Below are positions 1-8,654 of a stretch of 64,000 bases of DNA, in pieces. Origin of the DNA: Sulfitobacter dubius. Lineage in GTDB: Bacteria; Pseudomonadota; Alphaproteobacteria; Rhodobacterales; Rhodobacteraceae. Every line of letters begins with the position of its first letter. Within the stretch, counting starts at the first letter, position 1. The notes below the pieces were generated by a model. It made no database searches, was not told where the DNA came from, and saw nothing but the letters and a program-made list of their open reading frames with translations. Made by a program: the position numbers and the translations under genes. Where the stretch lies: the NCBI RefSeq assembly GCF_900113435.1, contig NZ_FOPG01000002.1:372001-436000 (forward strand). Reading direction: 5' to 3'.

Positions 1-1212
1 GCTGTCAGATCGGCTGAAAGAGATACTATCACGTTCCTGAGCTACAAGCGCAGCATTCAAGCCCGCAACCAAACCTTGCGCCGCTGCTTCTTCGTAACCC
101 GTTGTACCGTTAATCTGACCTGCTAGGAACAAGCCCGGCACGGATCGTACGGCTAAGGTTAACGACAATGCCCGGGGGTCAACGTAATCATATTCAATTG
201 CGTAACCAGGTTGAAGAATAACTGCGTTCTCCAACCCGACCATACTACGTACGTAGCTTTCCTGCACATCCGCAGGGAGTGACGTTGAGATCCCGTTTGG
301 GTATACAGTATGATCGTCCGTCCCTTCTGGCTCCAAAAAGACTTGGTGAGATTCTTTGTCAGCAAAACGTACGACTTTATCTTCGATCGAAGGGCAGTAG
401 CGCGGCCCTACCCCATCAATATGCCCGCCATACATTGCTGAACGCTCGAGATTGTCCCGGATGATCTCGTGGGTCTTCAGATTGGTATGCGTGATCCCGC
501 ATGCGACTTGCGTGGCTGAGATGCGGTCTGACATAAAGGAGAAGAGAACGGGTTCTTCATCGCCCGGCTGAACCTCAAGAATATCCCAGTTAATAGTGCG
601 CCCATCCAGCCGCGGGGGTGTGCCCGTCTTGAGTCGGCCCATCGGAAGATCGAAAGAGTCGATCCGTTCAGCCAACTTAATGGAAGCCCTATCTCCCATC
701 CGGCCCCCATGATGCGATTCATCGCCGATATGAATCACACCCCGTAAAAACGTTCCAGTCGTCAGAACCACCGACACAGAGCTAAGTTCTGTTCCGTCTG
801 CAAGTAGAACGCCGGACACAGCTCCGCCATCCATCAAGAAATCTACAACCTCTCCCTCCACGATGGAGAGGTTTGACTGGGTTTCAATCTCGCGAAGCAT
901 CTCGGTCCGATATATCTTTCGATCAGCCTGCGCACGCGGGCCCTGAACTGCCGGGCCCTTCCGTCGGTTAAGAAGCCGAAACTGGATACCAGCTTTATCC
1001 GCCACGCGACCCATTACGCCGTCCATAGCATCAATCTCACGGACCAAATGGCCTTTACCTAATCCACCGATTGCGGGATTACAGGACATTACGCCGATAC
1101 CTTCACGGCTCATTGTCACCAGTGCGGTATTGGCACCCAGGCGCGCAGATGCGTGAGCAGCCTCAGCGCCCGCATGACCTCCGCCAATCACGATCACATC
1201 AAAATGTTTCAC
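1..1212 (-). CDS. mnmG: MnmG (GidA), tRNA U34 carboxymethylaminomethyl modification FAD enzyme, C-terminus cut by window edge
   Basis: With MnmE this flavoprotein installs the carboxymethylaminomethyl group at wobble uridine 34 of certain tRNAs. The 404 visible codons of about 620 include the N-terminal dinucleotide-binding motif [12 protein letters not shown], the MSCNPAIGG stretch, GITHTN and RYCPSIEDK, all typical of MnmG. No ATG is available, so translation must start at GTG. The GTG at 1212 sits 8 bases after GGAG; an in-frame GTG at 1221 would give the family-like N-terminus MFHVKH but has a poorer ribosome site. The start codon lies inside a perfect parS palindrome (1205-1220). The gene follows mnmE by a few bases, so the two are probably one transcript. 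Two 60-base lines counted by hand (1-60 and 301-360) are 29/60 and 27/60 G+C, below much of the window. The rest of the gene, and by usual gene order rsmG-parA-parB, would lie left of the window. Confidence 0.96.
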   Translation of the reverse strand, partial: MKHFDVIVIGGGHAGAEAAHASARLGANTALVTMSREGIGVMSCNPAIGGLGKGHLVREIDAMDGVMGRVADKAGIQFRLLNRRKGPAVQGPRAQADRKIYRTEMLREIETQSNLSIVEGEVVDFLMDGGAVSGVLLADGTELSSVSVVLTTGTFLRGVIHIGDESHHGGRMGDRASIKLAERIDSFDLPMGRLKTGTPPRLDGRTINWDILEVQPGDEEPVLFSFMSDRISATQVACGITHTNLKTHEIIRDNLERSAMYGGHIDGVGPRYCPSIEDKVVRFADKESHQVFLEPEGTDDHTVYPNGISTSLPADVQESYVRSMVGLENAVILQPGYAIEYDYVDPRALSLTLAVRSVPGLFLAGQINGTTGYEEAAAQGLVAGLNAALVAQERDSISFSRSDS

Positions 1213-1220
1213 GTGAAACA
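1205..1220. promoter_or_regulatory. parS: parS centromere site (ParB-binding), perfect palindrome inside the mnmG start
   Basis: The 16 bases TGTTTCACGTGAAACA form a perfect palindrome and match the bacterial consensus parS, the ParB/Spo0J nucleation site for chromosome segregation. It covers the GTG start region of mnmG, so its bases encode the Phe-His-Val-Lys part of that N-terminus. It lies 3.2 kb from the predicted origin, as expected for an origin-proximal parS. ParB binding here could also affect mnmG expression, which is inference. Confidence 0.93.
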
Positions 1221-1225
1221 CTCCA

Positions 1226-2512
1226 TCATTTACCTACGCAAAAACTGGTGAAGATTTCATCCAGCAAGTTTTCAACGTCTATGCGGCCGACCAGAGTTTC
1301 CAGCGCGCGTATCGCGAATCGCAATTCCGCCGCGGCTAGATCATAAAAGTCTGGCCCTCGCTGTAGGGTAACATCTACCTCAGCCAAACACGAGACGGCT
1401 TGCTCCAAAGCGACGCGATGTCGCTCATGCGTCGCGAGGCCGATGCTGGCGCTCTTCGCCGAAAGGATCGTTTGAACCCGAGCAATAAGCTCAGAGACAC
1501 CCTGCCCGGTTTTTCCTGAGATCCCGCTTTCTTCCATACCTGAGAGGTCCGCTTTTGGTCGGACCACAATATCGTCGGGTTCCGGAGAGATCATCAAAGT
1601 CTCATCCGGTGCGGCAAGAAAGACCCGCAAGTCTGCGGCTTTCGCGCGTTCGATGGCCCGCTCGATTCCGATGGCCTCAATCTTATCATCGCTATCGCGC
1701 AGACCCGCCGTATCCAGCAGTGTCACCGGAAGACCGCCGAGGTCCATCCTCACCTCGATAACGTCCCGGGTCGTGCCAGCGATTTCGGATGTGATCGCGG
1801 CGTCACGGCCTGCGAGAGCATTTAGCAGGGTCGATTTTCCAGCGTTCGGCGCGCCAATGATGGCAACTTCGAAGCCATTGCGAACGCGCTCTGCGACATA
1901 GGTGCCTCTCGCTTCGGCCTGCAACTCTTCCCCGACTTTGGTAAGCAGCGCGTCGACCTCTGGGGTGACATCGACGGGCACCTCTTCGTCTGCGAAGTCG
2001 ATGGTCGCTTCAAGCAGGGCTGCGGCCCGGATCAGGTCTTTCCGCCAGTGTTCGATACGGGCACCAAGATGTCCGGAGAGAACGCGGAGAGCTTGCTTTC
2101 TTTGAGCCTCGGTTTCGGCTTCGATGAGATCTGCCAGACCTTCGACCTGTACGAGGTCCAGCTTTTCATTCTCTAGAGCGCGCCGGGTGAACTCACCTGC
2201 CTCAGCCATTCGCGTTTCCGGTAATGTCGCGAGCAGTGAGAGCATCGCGCGCACGACAGCGATCGATCCATGTACTTGTAGCTCAACTACATCTTCGCCA
2301 GTGAAGGAATTCGGCCCGGGAAAGCTGAGCACCAAAGCTTGGTCAATGACCTCCCCATCGGCGCCCCGAAGATTGCGCAGCGCGCTTTCGCGCCCCTTAG
2401 GACGTTGGCTGGTGATCTTCTCCGCGATCGCGAAGGCCCGGGGGCCGGAAATGCGGATCACCGCAACCCCGGCACGGCCCGGCGCTGACGCTTGGGCGAA
2501 TATCGTGTCCAT
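1226..2512 (-). CDS. mnmE: MnmE (TrmE), tRNA modification GTPase
   Basis: MnmE partners MnmG in wobble-uridine modification, using GTP- and potassium-dependent dimerisation. The 428-residue protein has the N-terminal tetrahydrofolate-binding domain (about 1-115), helical segments and an inserted G domain. P-loop GAPNAGKST is at residues 220-228, the switch/G2 stretch IAGTTRD at about 244-250 and DTAG at about 267-270. It ends in FCVGK, the C-terminal motif carrying the catalytic cysteine. In the G4 position the sequence reads PKAD instead of NKxD, so the usual asparagine is a proline; this may be normal in relatives. The ATG at 2512 begins [15 protein letters not shown], a standard MnmE start. 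It lies between rho and mnmG on the same strand. Confidence 0.97.
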   Translation of the reverse strand: MDTIFAQASAPGRAGVAVIRISGPRAFAIAEKITSQRPKGRESALRNLRGADGEVIDQALVLSFPGPNSFTGEDVVELQVHGSIAVVRAMLSLLATLPETRMAEAGEFTRRALENEKLDLVQVEGLADLIEAETEAQRKQALRVLSGHLGARIEHWRKDLIRAAALLEATIDFADEEVPVDVTPEVDALLTKVGEELQAEARGTYVAERVRNGFEVAIIGAPNAGKSTLLNALAGRDAAITSEIAGTTRDVIEVRMDLGGLPVTLLDTAGLRDSDDKIEAIGIERAIERAKAADLRVFLAAPDETLMISPEPDDIVVRPKADLSGMEESGISGKTGQGVSELIARVQTILSAKSASIGLATHERHRVALEQAVSCLAEVDVTLQRGPDFYDLAAAELRFAIRALETLVGRIDVENLLDEIFTSFCVGK

Positions 2513-2544
2513 ACTTCACTAACCTATTGTTATTATTTAATAAC

Positions 2545-3816
2545 TCAGGTGTTCATGGAGTCGAAGAAGTCAGAATTCGACTTGGTTTGCTTGAGCTTGC
2601 CGAGCAGGAACTCGATGGCGTCGGTAGTGCCCATCGGGTTGAGGATGCGGCGCAGGACGAATGTCTTTTGCAGGTCCACCTTATCAACCAGCAGATCTTC
2701 TTTCCGTGTGCCGGATTTAAGAATATCGATGGCCGGGAAGACGCGCTTATCTGCGATCTTGCGGTCCAGCACGATTTCGGAGTTGCCGGTACCTTTGAAC
2801 TCTTCAAAGATCACTTCGTCCATGCGGCTGCCGGTGTCGATCAGCGCGGTTGCGATGATGGTGAGCGATCCGCCCTCTTCGATGTTCCGTGCAGCACCGA
2901 AGAAACGTTTCGGGCGCTGCAGGGCGTTTGCATCGACACCACCGGTCAGAACCTTACCCGAAGATGGCACCACGGTGTTGAAGGCGCGGCCCAGACGGGT
3001 GATCGAATCGAGCAGGATCACAACGTCACGCTTGTGTTCGACAAGACGCTTGGCTTTCTCGATCACCATCTCGGACACGGCCACGTGGCGTGTTGCAGGT
3101 TCGTCGAAAGTGGAGGAAACGACCTCCCCCTTTACCGAACGCTGCATGTCGGTGACTTCCTCGGGCCGTTCATCGATCAGCAGGACGATGAGATAGCACT
3201 CTGGATGGTTCTTTTCGATGCTATTGGCGATGTTCTGCAGCAGCACGGTTTTACCTGTGCGCGGCGGGGCGACGATCAGCGAACGCTGGCCCTTACCGAT
3301 GGGTGAGACCAGATCGATGATCCGCGCGGAGCGGTCTTTGATGGTGGGGTCATCGACCTCCATCGTCAGACGCTCGTCAGGGTAGAGCGGCGTCAGGTTC
3401 TCAAAAGCAACCTTGTGGCGGGCCTTCTCAGGTGCCTCAAAGTTGATCTTGGTCACTTCGGTCAGAGCGAAATAGCGTTCTGTATCGTCAGGCGCTTTGA
3501 TCAGACCTTCGATGGTATCCCCGGTGCGCAGGGACCACTTCCGGATCATGTCTGGCGAAACGTAGATGTCATCGGGGCCCGGCAGGTAGTTCGCCTCCGG
3601 AGAGCGCAGGAAGCCGAATCCGTCTTGCAGGACCTCCAGCACGCCGTCGCCAGAGATTTCCCAACCCTCATCCGCGCGTTCGCGGAGAATTTGGAACATC
3701 ATCTCGCCTTTACGCATGGTCGAGGCGTTTTCGATTTCCAGCTCTTCGGCCATGGCGAGCAGGTTCTTCGGCGTCTGCGCCTTGAGATCAGCGAGGTTCA
3801 GCGTTTCGGTTGTCAT
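2545..3816 (-). CDS. rho: Transcription termination factor Rho
   Basis: Rho is a hexameric RNA helicase that ends transcription at rut sites and enforces coupling of transcription and translation. The 423-residue protein has the Rho N-terminal helical domain ([14 protein letters not shown], about 7-20), the cold-shock-like RNA-binding fold with DGFGFLRSP (about 65-73), Walker A APPRTGKT at 183-190 and Walker B VILLD near 270. Length matches the family. AGGA stands 6 bases before the ATG at 3816. Downstream mnmE starts only 32 bases after the stop, so rho-mnmE-mnmG may be partly cotranscribed, directed away from the origin. Confidence 0.98.
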   Translation of the reverse strand: MTTETLNLADLKAQTPKNLLAMAEELEIENASTMRKGEMMFQILRERADEGWEISGDGVLEVLQDGFGFLRSPEANYLPGPDDIYVSPDMIRKWSLRTGDTIEGLIKAPDDTERYFALTEVTKINFEAPEKARHKVAFENLTPLYPDERLTMEVDDPTIKDRSARIIDLVSPIGKGQRSLIVAPPRTGKTVLLQNIANSIEKNHPECYLIVLLIDERPEEVTDMQRSVKGEVVSSTFDEPATRHVAVSEMVIEKAKRLVEHKRDVVILLDSITRLGRAFNTVVPSSGKVLTGGVDANALQRPKRFFGAARNIEEGGSLTIIATALIDTGSRMDEVIFEEFKGTGNSEIVLDRKIADKRVFPAIDILKSGTRKEDLLVDKVDLQKTFVLRRILNPMGTTDAIEFLLGKLKQTKSNSDFFDSMNT

Positions 3817-3940
3817 GGGGCATCCTGTTCAGCCGCAGCAAAATGCGGGCTGGTCGATCATTTGAATGTGGCAAGCAGAAACCGCCCCGGACGGGACAGT
3901 TTCGCAGATATAGGCAACGGGACCGCTTGAGTCAATCGGT

Positions 3941-4390
3941 CTAGAATTTCACCACGACAGAGAAGACGATCACGATCATCAAAAGCGTCGGCACCTCGTT
4001 CAAAAGCCGGAACTGACGGCCTGTGACCGTGCTCTCCCCACTTTCGACGGATTTAACCTGTTTTTTCAACCAAACGTGGAAAACCGTCATGGCAATGACG
4101 CTGGCACCCTTGGTCCATGGCCAGATCATCGTCCAGTCAACGATTCCGGGCGTTAGAACGAGGGCGAGGCCGAAACCCCATGTCGCCATCATCGCGGGGC
4201 GCATGATGAACTGAGCGAGCTTAAATTCCATCATCGAGAAAGTCTCATGCATCCGACCTGCCGAGCCTGCCTGTTCGACATGATGCACGAAGAGCCGTGG
4301 CAGATAAAATAGCGCGGCCATCCAACTGATGACGGACACGATATGGAGCCCTTTGATCCACGGATAGGCGAGGCTGAGAAGATCAAACAT
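3941..4390 (-). CDS. hemJ: HemJ-type protoporphyrinogen IX oxidase (membrane)
   Basis: HemJ oxidises protoporphyrinogen IX to protoporphyrin IX in bacteria lacking HemG and HemY oxidases. This 149-residue protein has about four membrane helices. The N-terminal stretch WIKGLHIVSVISWMAALFY carries the conserved histidine, followed by LPRLFVHH and KGASVIAMTVFHVWLKK, all typical of HemJ (former UPF0093). GGAG precedes the ATG at 4390. It is the last leftward gene before the origin. The family often sits next to hemE in alphaproteobacteria; here hemE is 50 kb away beside hemC. Confidence 0.93.
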   Translation of the reverse strand: MFDLLSLAYPWIKGLHIVSVISWMAALFYLPRLFVHHVEQAGSAGRMHETFSMMEFKLAQFIMRPAMMATWGFGLALVLTPGIVDWTMIWPWTKGASVIAMTVFHVWLKKQVKSVESGESTVTGRQFRLLNEVPTLLMIVIVFSVVVKF

Positions 4391-4796
4391 GGGTAAGGCT
4401 CCGGTGTGCGTGCTTCTTTCTTAATAAATAAGAAAAGAGAAAAGATGTAGTTGATTGTAGGGAGCCGGATTCCTGTGGATTAATGATTTATACCGCCGCT
4501 TATCAACAGGTGAACAAACTTCGCGGCCGCCTGTGGATAAACCTACCCCGATTCGCGAATGTTGAACTTTCTCAGGATCTTGCCAGCGTATTTTCCGGGG
4601 GACAAAATGTATCAAAGCGGGGATAACCGGTGAAGTGCCGTGGTTATACGCACAAGCGGCTTATCCCTATCCATCGGGGTGGGAATCGGCGACAAAAACT
4701 GCGACTCGTGGCGAGATCTGCGGGCTTGTGCTGTCAACGTTTATCTCGCAGAACAAATCCTCAAGATTTGCGCCAGTTCATCACAGGGTTATCCAC
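4391..4796. other. oriC: Predicted chromosomal replication origin (oriC)
   Basis: This 406-base stretch has no credible gene. It holds two perfect DnaA boxes (4532-4540 reverse, 4789-4797 forward) and three one-mismatch boxes: TGTGGATTA at 4474-4482, TTATCAACA at 4500-4508 and TTATACGCA at 4644-4652. Weaker matches occur at 4618-4626 and 4661-4669. A purine- and A+T-rich stretch at 4420-4460 could be the unwinding element. GANTC sites, the CcrM methylation sequence of alphaproteobacteria, are at 4468, 4550 and 4683. Flanking genes are all transcribed outward, and a perfect parS lies 3.2 kb away. Between hemJ-rho and maf-aroE-coaE-dnaQ is a known origin neighbourhood in alphaproteobacteria. 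Function is inferred. Confidence 0.85.
4532..4540 (-). promoter_or_regulatory. Perfect DnaA box
   Basis: TGTGGATAA is the reverse complement of TTATCCACA, the high-affinity DnaA box. It lies centrally in the predicted origin, 24 bases from the near-box at 4500-4508. Confidence 0.85.
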
Positions 4797-4797
4797 A
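4789..4797 (+). promoter_or_regulatory. Perfect DnaA box touching the maf start codon
   Basis: TTATCCACA ends on the A of the maf ATG and lies between its ribosome site (AGGG, 4785-4788) and start codon. DnaA bound here would cover the maf translation start and probably hinder a promoter upstream. Confidence 0.85.
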
Positions 4798-5396
4798 TGC
4801 CGCAAAAAATCGTCCTCGCCTCCGGCTCGGAAATACGTGCACAGCTGTTGGCGCAGGCCGCGATCCCGCATGAGGTGATCCCGGCGCGGATCGACGAAGA
4901 GATGATCACCGCTGCGCTGCGTGCAGAGGCGGCGAAACCGCGCGACATTGCCGATACATTGGCCGAGATGAAGGCCCGCAAAGTGAGCGAGAAACGCCCC
5001 GGCGCGCTGGTATTAGGTTGCGATCAGGTCTTGGAGCACCGCGGAGAGATGTTGCACAAGCCCCGTGATCGGGATGAGGCCATCGCGCAGCTTCACCAAT
5101 TGCGCGGGGATCGGCATTCGCTGCTCTCTGCCGCTGTGCTCTACGAAGATGGTGAACCGCTGTGGCGGCATGTCGGCCAAGTGCGCCTGCGGATGCGTGA
5201 CGCAAGTGACGCCTATATCAAGGACTACGTCGAGCGGAATTGGGACAGCATCCGCCACGCTGTCGGCTGTTACAAGCTCGAAGAGGAAGGCGTGCGGCTA
5301 TTCACCCAGATTGAGGGGGATTACTTTCACGTCCTCGGTATGCCATTTCTTGAGTTGCTAAACTATCTGACGCTGCGCGGAGACCTCGAGACATGA
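4797..5396 (+). CDS. maf: Maf-family nucleotide pyrophosphatase
   Basis: Maf proteins hydrolyse non-canonical or modified nucleoside triphosphates to monophosphates and have been linked to division arrest. The 199-residue protein begins MPQKIVLASGSEIRAQLLAQA, which carries the family's S-x-S-x-x-R active-site motif, and has VLGCDQVL, the catalytic Asp region, near residue 75. An open frame continues upstream to 4635, but that part lies in the origin and has no Maf similarity. The ATG at 4797 has AGGG 8 bases upstream. The C-terminus overlaps aroE by 4 bases (ATGA). First rightward gene from the origin; which of the two Maf substrate subfamilies it belongs to was not determined. Confidence 0.93.
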   Translation: MPQKIVLASGSEIRAQLLAQAAIPHEVIPARIDEEMITAALRAEAAKPRDIADTLAEMKARKVSEKRPGALVLGCDQVLEHRGEMLHKPRDRDEAIAQLHQLRGDRHSLLSAAVLYEDGEPLWRHVGQVRLRMRDASDAYIKDYVERNWDSIRHAVGCYKLEEEGVRLFTQIEGDYFHVLGMPFLELLNYLTLRGDLET

Positions 5397-6226
5397 GCCT
5401 GTCGAAAATCCCCCTTGCCGGAGTAATTGGATCGCCCATCGCGCATTCCAAATCGCCGCAGTTGCACGGCCATTGGCTAGAGACCTACGGCATTGCAGGC
5501 CATTACGTACCCCTTGATGTGGCGCCCGACGTTCTGGAGCAGGTGCTGAGAACGCTGCCCAAGATGGGTTTTGTAGGGGTCAATCTCACGATCCCCCATA
5601 AGGAGGCGGTGATGAAGATTGCGGATCTCATTACCGACCGCGCCACATTGATCGGGGCGGCGAATACATTGATCTTCCGCGCAGACGGGAAAATCCACGC
5701 GGACAATACGGATGGCTACGGGTTCATCGAAAACCTGAAAGCCGGTGCGCCCGATTGGGATCCCAAATCCGGACCAGCCGCGATCTTGGGTGCTGGCGGT
5801 GCAGCGCGCGCTGTGGTGTCGTCGCTTTTAGACGCTGGCGTGCCTGAGATCTGCCTGTCGAACCGCACCCGCGTGCGGGCAGAGCAGTTGCAGCGAGATT
5901 TCGGCAGCAGGGTCAAGGTCATCGATTGGGTGCAGGCGGGCAATATGATTGACCATGCCGCCTTGGTGGTGAACACCACATCGCTTGGCATGATCGGCAA
6001 GGGTGCCTTGCGTGTACCGCTGGATGGTCTGCGCCCCGGCACGGTTGTGACAGATCTCGTTTACGCACCGCTGCGCACGCATCTGCTTGAAACGGCTGAG
6101 GAAATGGGCTGCGTCACGGTCGATGGGCTGGGCATGTTGTTGCATCAAGCGGTGCCCGCCTTTGAGCGTTGGTTCGGCCAGCGGCCAGAGGTCAATCGCG
6201 CCACGCGCACGGCGGTGCTGCGCTGA
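5393..6226 (+). CDS. aroE: Shikimate dehydrogenase (NADP+)
   Basis: AroE reduces 3-dehydroshikimate to shikimate in aromatic amino acid and chorismate synthesis. The 277-residue protein shows the shikimate-binding N-terminus SPIAHSKSPQLHG (about 14-26), NLTIPHKE with the catalytic lysine (about 64-71), the NADP-binding loop GAGGAARAV (about 130) and the C-terminal GLGMLLHQAVPAFE. Length is normal. It overlaps maf upstream by 4 bases and coaE downstream by 1 (TGATG), so translation is probably coupled. Confidence 0.97.
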   Translation: MSLSKIPLAGVIGSPIAHSKSPQLHGHWLETYGIAGHYVPLDVAPDVLEQVLRTLPKMGFVGVNLTIPHKEAVMKIADLITDRATLIGAANTLIFRADGKIHADNTDGYGFIENLKAGAPDWDPKSGPAAILGAGGAARAVVSSLLDAGVPEICLSNRTRVRAEQLQRDFGSRVKVIDWVQAGNMIDHAALVVNTTSLGMIGKGALRVPLDGLRPGTVVTDLVYAPLRTHLLETAEEMGCVTVDGLGMLLHQAVPAFERWFGQRPEVNRATRTAVLR

Positions 6227-6816
6227 TGGTTCTCCTCGGGCTGACCGGGTCGATTGGCATGGGCAAGTCGACCACGGCACAGATGTTTGCCGAGCAAGGC
6301 TGCGCCGTCTGGGATGCCGATGCAGCGGTACACCGGCTCTATGCCGCCGGTGGTGCGGCGGTCGCGCCGATGCAGGCGGCGTTTCCGACAGCGATTGAAC
6401 ATGGCGCGGTCTCTCGCGTCGCGTTGAAAGAGATCATCGCCGCCGACCCCACCGCCCTGCCCCGGATTGAGGCCATCGTTCATCCGCTTGTCGCGCAAGA
6501 TCGCGCCGCGTTCCTTTCCAGTGCAACCAATGACATCGCCGTGCTCGACATTCCGCTGCTGTTTGAGACTGGCGGCAACGCTGCGATGGACGCGGTGGTC
6601 TGCGTCACCATCCCCGACGCCGTCCAACGCGACCGCGTGCTTGTCCGTGGCACCATGACCGAGGCGCAATTCGATGCCATCCGCGCCAAGCAGATGCCCG
6701 CCAAAGAGAAGTGCGCCCGTTCAGACTATGTAATAGTGACCGACACGCTCGACCATGCCCGCGCGCAGGTGCGGGATGTGATCCGCGACATTAGGGAAAA
6801 GCTACGCCATGCGTGA
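6226..6816 (+). CDS. coaE: Dephospho-CoA kinase
   Basis: CoaE performs the last step of coenzyme A synthesis, phosphorylating the ribose 3'-hydroxyl of dephospho-CoA. The 196-residue protein starts MVLLGLTGSIGMGKST, with the P-loop right at the N-terminus as usual for this family. DADAAVHRLY (about 32-41) and the LDIPLLFETG lid/CoA region (about 105-114) are also typical. The frame is open further upstream to 6169, but that part is aroE in another frame. The ATG at 6226 shares a base with the aroE stop. It overlaps dnaQ by 8 bases. Confidence 0.96.
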   Translation: MVLLGLTGSIGMGKSTTAQMFAEQGCAVWDADAAVHRLYAAGGAAVAPMQAAFPTAIEHGAVSRVALKEIIAADPTALPRIEAIVHPLVAQDRAAFLSSATNDIAVLDIPLLFETGGNAAMDAVVCVTIPDAVQRDRVLVRGTMTEAQFDAIRAKQMPAKEKCARSDYVIVTDTLDHARAQVRDVIRDIREKLRHA

Positions 6817-7498
6817 AATCGTGCTCGATACCGAAACCACCGGCTTTGACCCCGAAAGCGGCGACCGCATCGTCGAAATCGGCGCGGTTGAGCTGATGAA
6901 CCATATGGCCACGGGCGAAACCTATCACCAATATATCAACCCCGAACGCGCCATGCCCGAAGAGGCGTTTCAGGTGCACGGGCTGGGCGATGATTTTCTG
7001 CGCGACAAGCCCAAGTTCGCACAGATCGGCAAGTCATTCCTCGACTTCATTGGCACGTCCAAGCTGATCATCCACAACGCCGCCTTCGACATCAAATTCC
7101 TGAATGCCGAACTGCGCTGGATGGGTCTGCCGCAGATCCCATGGGAACAAGCGCTTGATACGCTCGAAATCGCGCGCAAACGCTTCCCCGGATCGCCCGC
7201 CTCGCTCGACGCGCTTTGCCGCCGCTTTGGCATCGACAATACATCGCGGACCTTGCACGGCGCGTTGCTCGACAGTGAAATTCTGGCCGAAGTCTATCTG
7301 GAATTGATCGGGGGGCGGCAGCCCGACTTTGCGCTGTCATCGGCGCCCGAACGGAAATCCGGTGAGCCTGACACGCGCTGGACCCCGAAACCGCGGCCCA
7401 ATCCCCTGCCCTCACATCTGACAGAGGCCGAAGCCGCCGCCCATGCCGAATTTGTCGGCAAACTGGGCGACGACGCGCTGTGGAAACAGCTTGGCTGA
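6809..7498 (+). CDS. dnaQ: DNA polymerase III epsilon subunit, proofreading exonuclease
   Basis: Epsilon is the 3'-5' proofreading exonuclease bound to the alpha subunit of the replicative polymerase. The 229-residue protein shows ExoI LDTETTGFDP (about 6-15), ExoII HNAAFDIKFLN (about 91-101) and ExoIII with HGALLDSEIL (about 149-158), supplying the metal-binding Asp/Glu residues and the catalytic histidine. A short C-terminal tail would bind alpha. It ends the maf-aroE-coaE-dnaQ run and converges on secB, whose stop is 3 bases away. Confidence 0.96.
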   Translation: MREIVLDTETTGFDPESGDRIVEIGAVELMNHMATGETYHQYINPERAMPEEAFQVHGLGDDFLRDKPKFAQIGKSFLDFIGTSKLIIHNAAFDIKFLNAELRWMGLPQIPWEQALDTLEIARKRFPGSPASLDALCRRFGIDNTSRTLHGALLDSEILAEVYLELIGGRQPDFALSSAPERKSGEPDTRWTPKPRPNPLPSHLTEAEAAAHAEFVGKLGDDALWKQLG

Positions 7499-7501
7499 CG
7501 C

Positions 7502-7984
7502 TTAGGCGTCGGCTTTCGGCGGGTTCTCGGCCTGACGGCGCGCAACTTCGTTGCGGTACAGCGACAGGAAGTCGATGTTTTCGAGGTTCAACGGCGGGAA
7601 GCCACCGTCGCGAGTCACGTCACTCACGATGCGGCGCAGGAACGGGAAGATCATGCGCGGGCATTCGATCAGCAGATAGGGGTGCATCTGCTCCTCGGGC
7701 ACGTTCTCGACCTGAAAAATACCGACATAGTCGATTTCCAGCACGAAAAGCGTTGCGTCGCCGTCTTTCGCTTTTGAGGTGATGTTCAGCTTGATCGCTG
7801 TCTCATACTGGCTTTCCCCGGGGCGCTTTTTCGCGTCGAGGTTCACCTGAACCTGAACGTCAGGTTGCACATCCGCAGGCGCACCCTTTTGCGCCATGAT
7901 GTTCTCAAAGGACATGTCGCGGATGAACTGGCCCAAAACGCGCATCTGCGGTTGTTTGGGTTGCGGTGTTTCGTTTTCTGCCAT
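7502..7984 (-). CDS. secB: Protein-export chaperone SecB
   Basis: SecB is a tetrameric cytosolic chaperone that keeps precursor proteins unfolded and hands them to SecA. The 160-residue protein has MRVLGQFIRDMSFEN near the N-terminus and HPYLLIECPRMIFPFLRRIVSDVTRDGGFPPL in pieces recognisable as the conserved core (about 112-143), ending in an acidic, Ala-rich tail. It is on the strand opposite the origin-proximal run, with its own upstream region (7985-8049). Confidence 0.97.
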   Translation of the reverse strand: MAENETPQPKQPQMRVLGQFIRDMSFENIMAQKGAPADVQPDVQVQVNLDAKKRPGESQYETAIKLNITSKAKDGDATLFVLEIDYVGIFQVENVPEEQMHPYLLIECPRMIFPFLRRIVSDVTRDGGFPPLNLENIDFLSLYRNEVARRQAENPPKADA

Positions 7985-8049
7985 GGTTTGTGTCCTGTTG
8001 TGGTTAATTTCTTAAATCTACCCGGACTTAGCAGGTCGGCACGGGCCGC

Positions 8050-8550
8050 TCAATCCTTTGTCCAGCCGGATGGTCCTTTGGTCTGGCGTGGTTGTTCGGG
8101 AATCTCGTGAAAATCGCCGTCGATCACATCGCCATGCGGATTGCGCCTGCCTTGGGGGCCGGGGCCCGGGCCCATACCGGCACCGGGCGTGCCAAAGCTT
8201 TGGATGTTCACGCGGTCACGGATCGCACGGTAGGCCGCCGCCCGAAAGCTCGGGATCAGGAAGGCAAAGCCGACCGCATCAGTGAAAAAACCCGGCGTTA
8301 GCAAAAGTGCGCCGGAAAAAAGGATCATCGCGCCATGCACCAAAGGTTCCGTCGGGTCGCGCAGATCAGAGAAAGAGCTGCGCAGCTGCCCCATGGCTAT
8401 TGCCCCCTGAGAACGCACCAACCACGTGCCCAGAATGGCAGTGAATACCACAACGGCAAGTGTCCAGCCGAGCCCGATAGCGCCCCCGACTTGGATGAAA
8501 AGCGTGATCTCGATCAGAGGCACGGCGATAAATGCGATCAATAGCCACAT
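8050..8550 (-). CDS. fxsA: FxsA-family membrane protein
   Basis: FxsA is a small inner-membrane protein; the E. coli member, when overproduced, relieves F-plasmid exclusion of phage T7. The normal role is unknown. The 166-residue protein begins MWLLIAFIAVPLIEITLFIQ and has three to four helices in its first 110 residues, followed by a Gly/Pro-rich cytoplasmic tail with GPGPGPQGRRNPHGD. The frame extends to 8601, but AAGGA 9 bases before the ATG at 8550 and the family N-terminus favour 8550. It lies 65 bases upstream of secB on the same strand and diverges from the Tim44-like gene. Confidence 0.9.
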   Translation of the reverse strand: MWLLIAFIAVPLIEITLFIQVGGAIGLGWTLAVVVFTAILGTWLVRSQGAIAMGQLRSSFSDLRDPTEPLVHGAMILFSGALLLTPGFFTDAVGFAFLIPSFRAAAYRAIRDRVNIQSFGTPGAGMGPGPGPQGRRNPHGDVIDGDFHEIPEQPRQTKGPSGWTKD

Positions 8551-8654
8551 GTGGCGGGGTCCTTTCGCTGGGGGCAGAGTGGACTTGCCCCGGTCGAACA
8601 CCTACATAAGAGCTTAACTCGCATGTTTCCATGCCACCCCTGAATGAGGTTTCG

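Noticed and set aside
4421-4615. A 64-residue frame inside the predicted origin
   Set aside because: It crosses the DnaA boxes, has no ribosome site and no similarity to known proteins.
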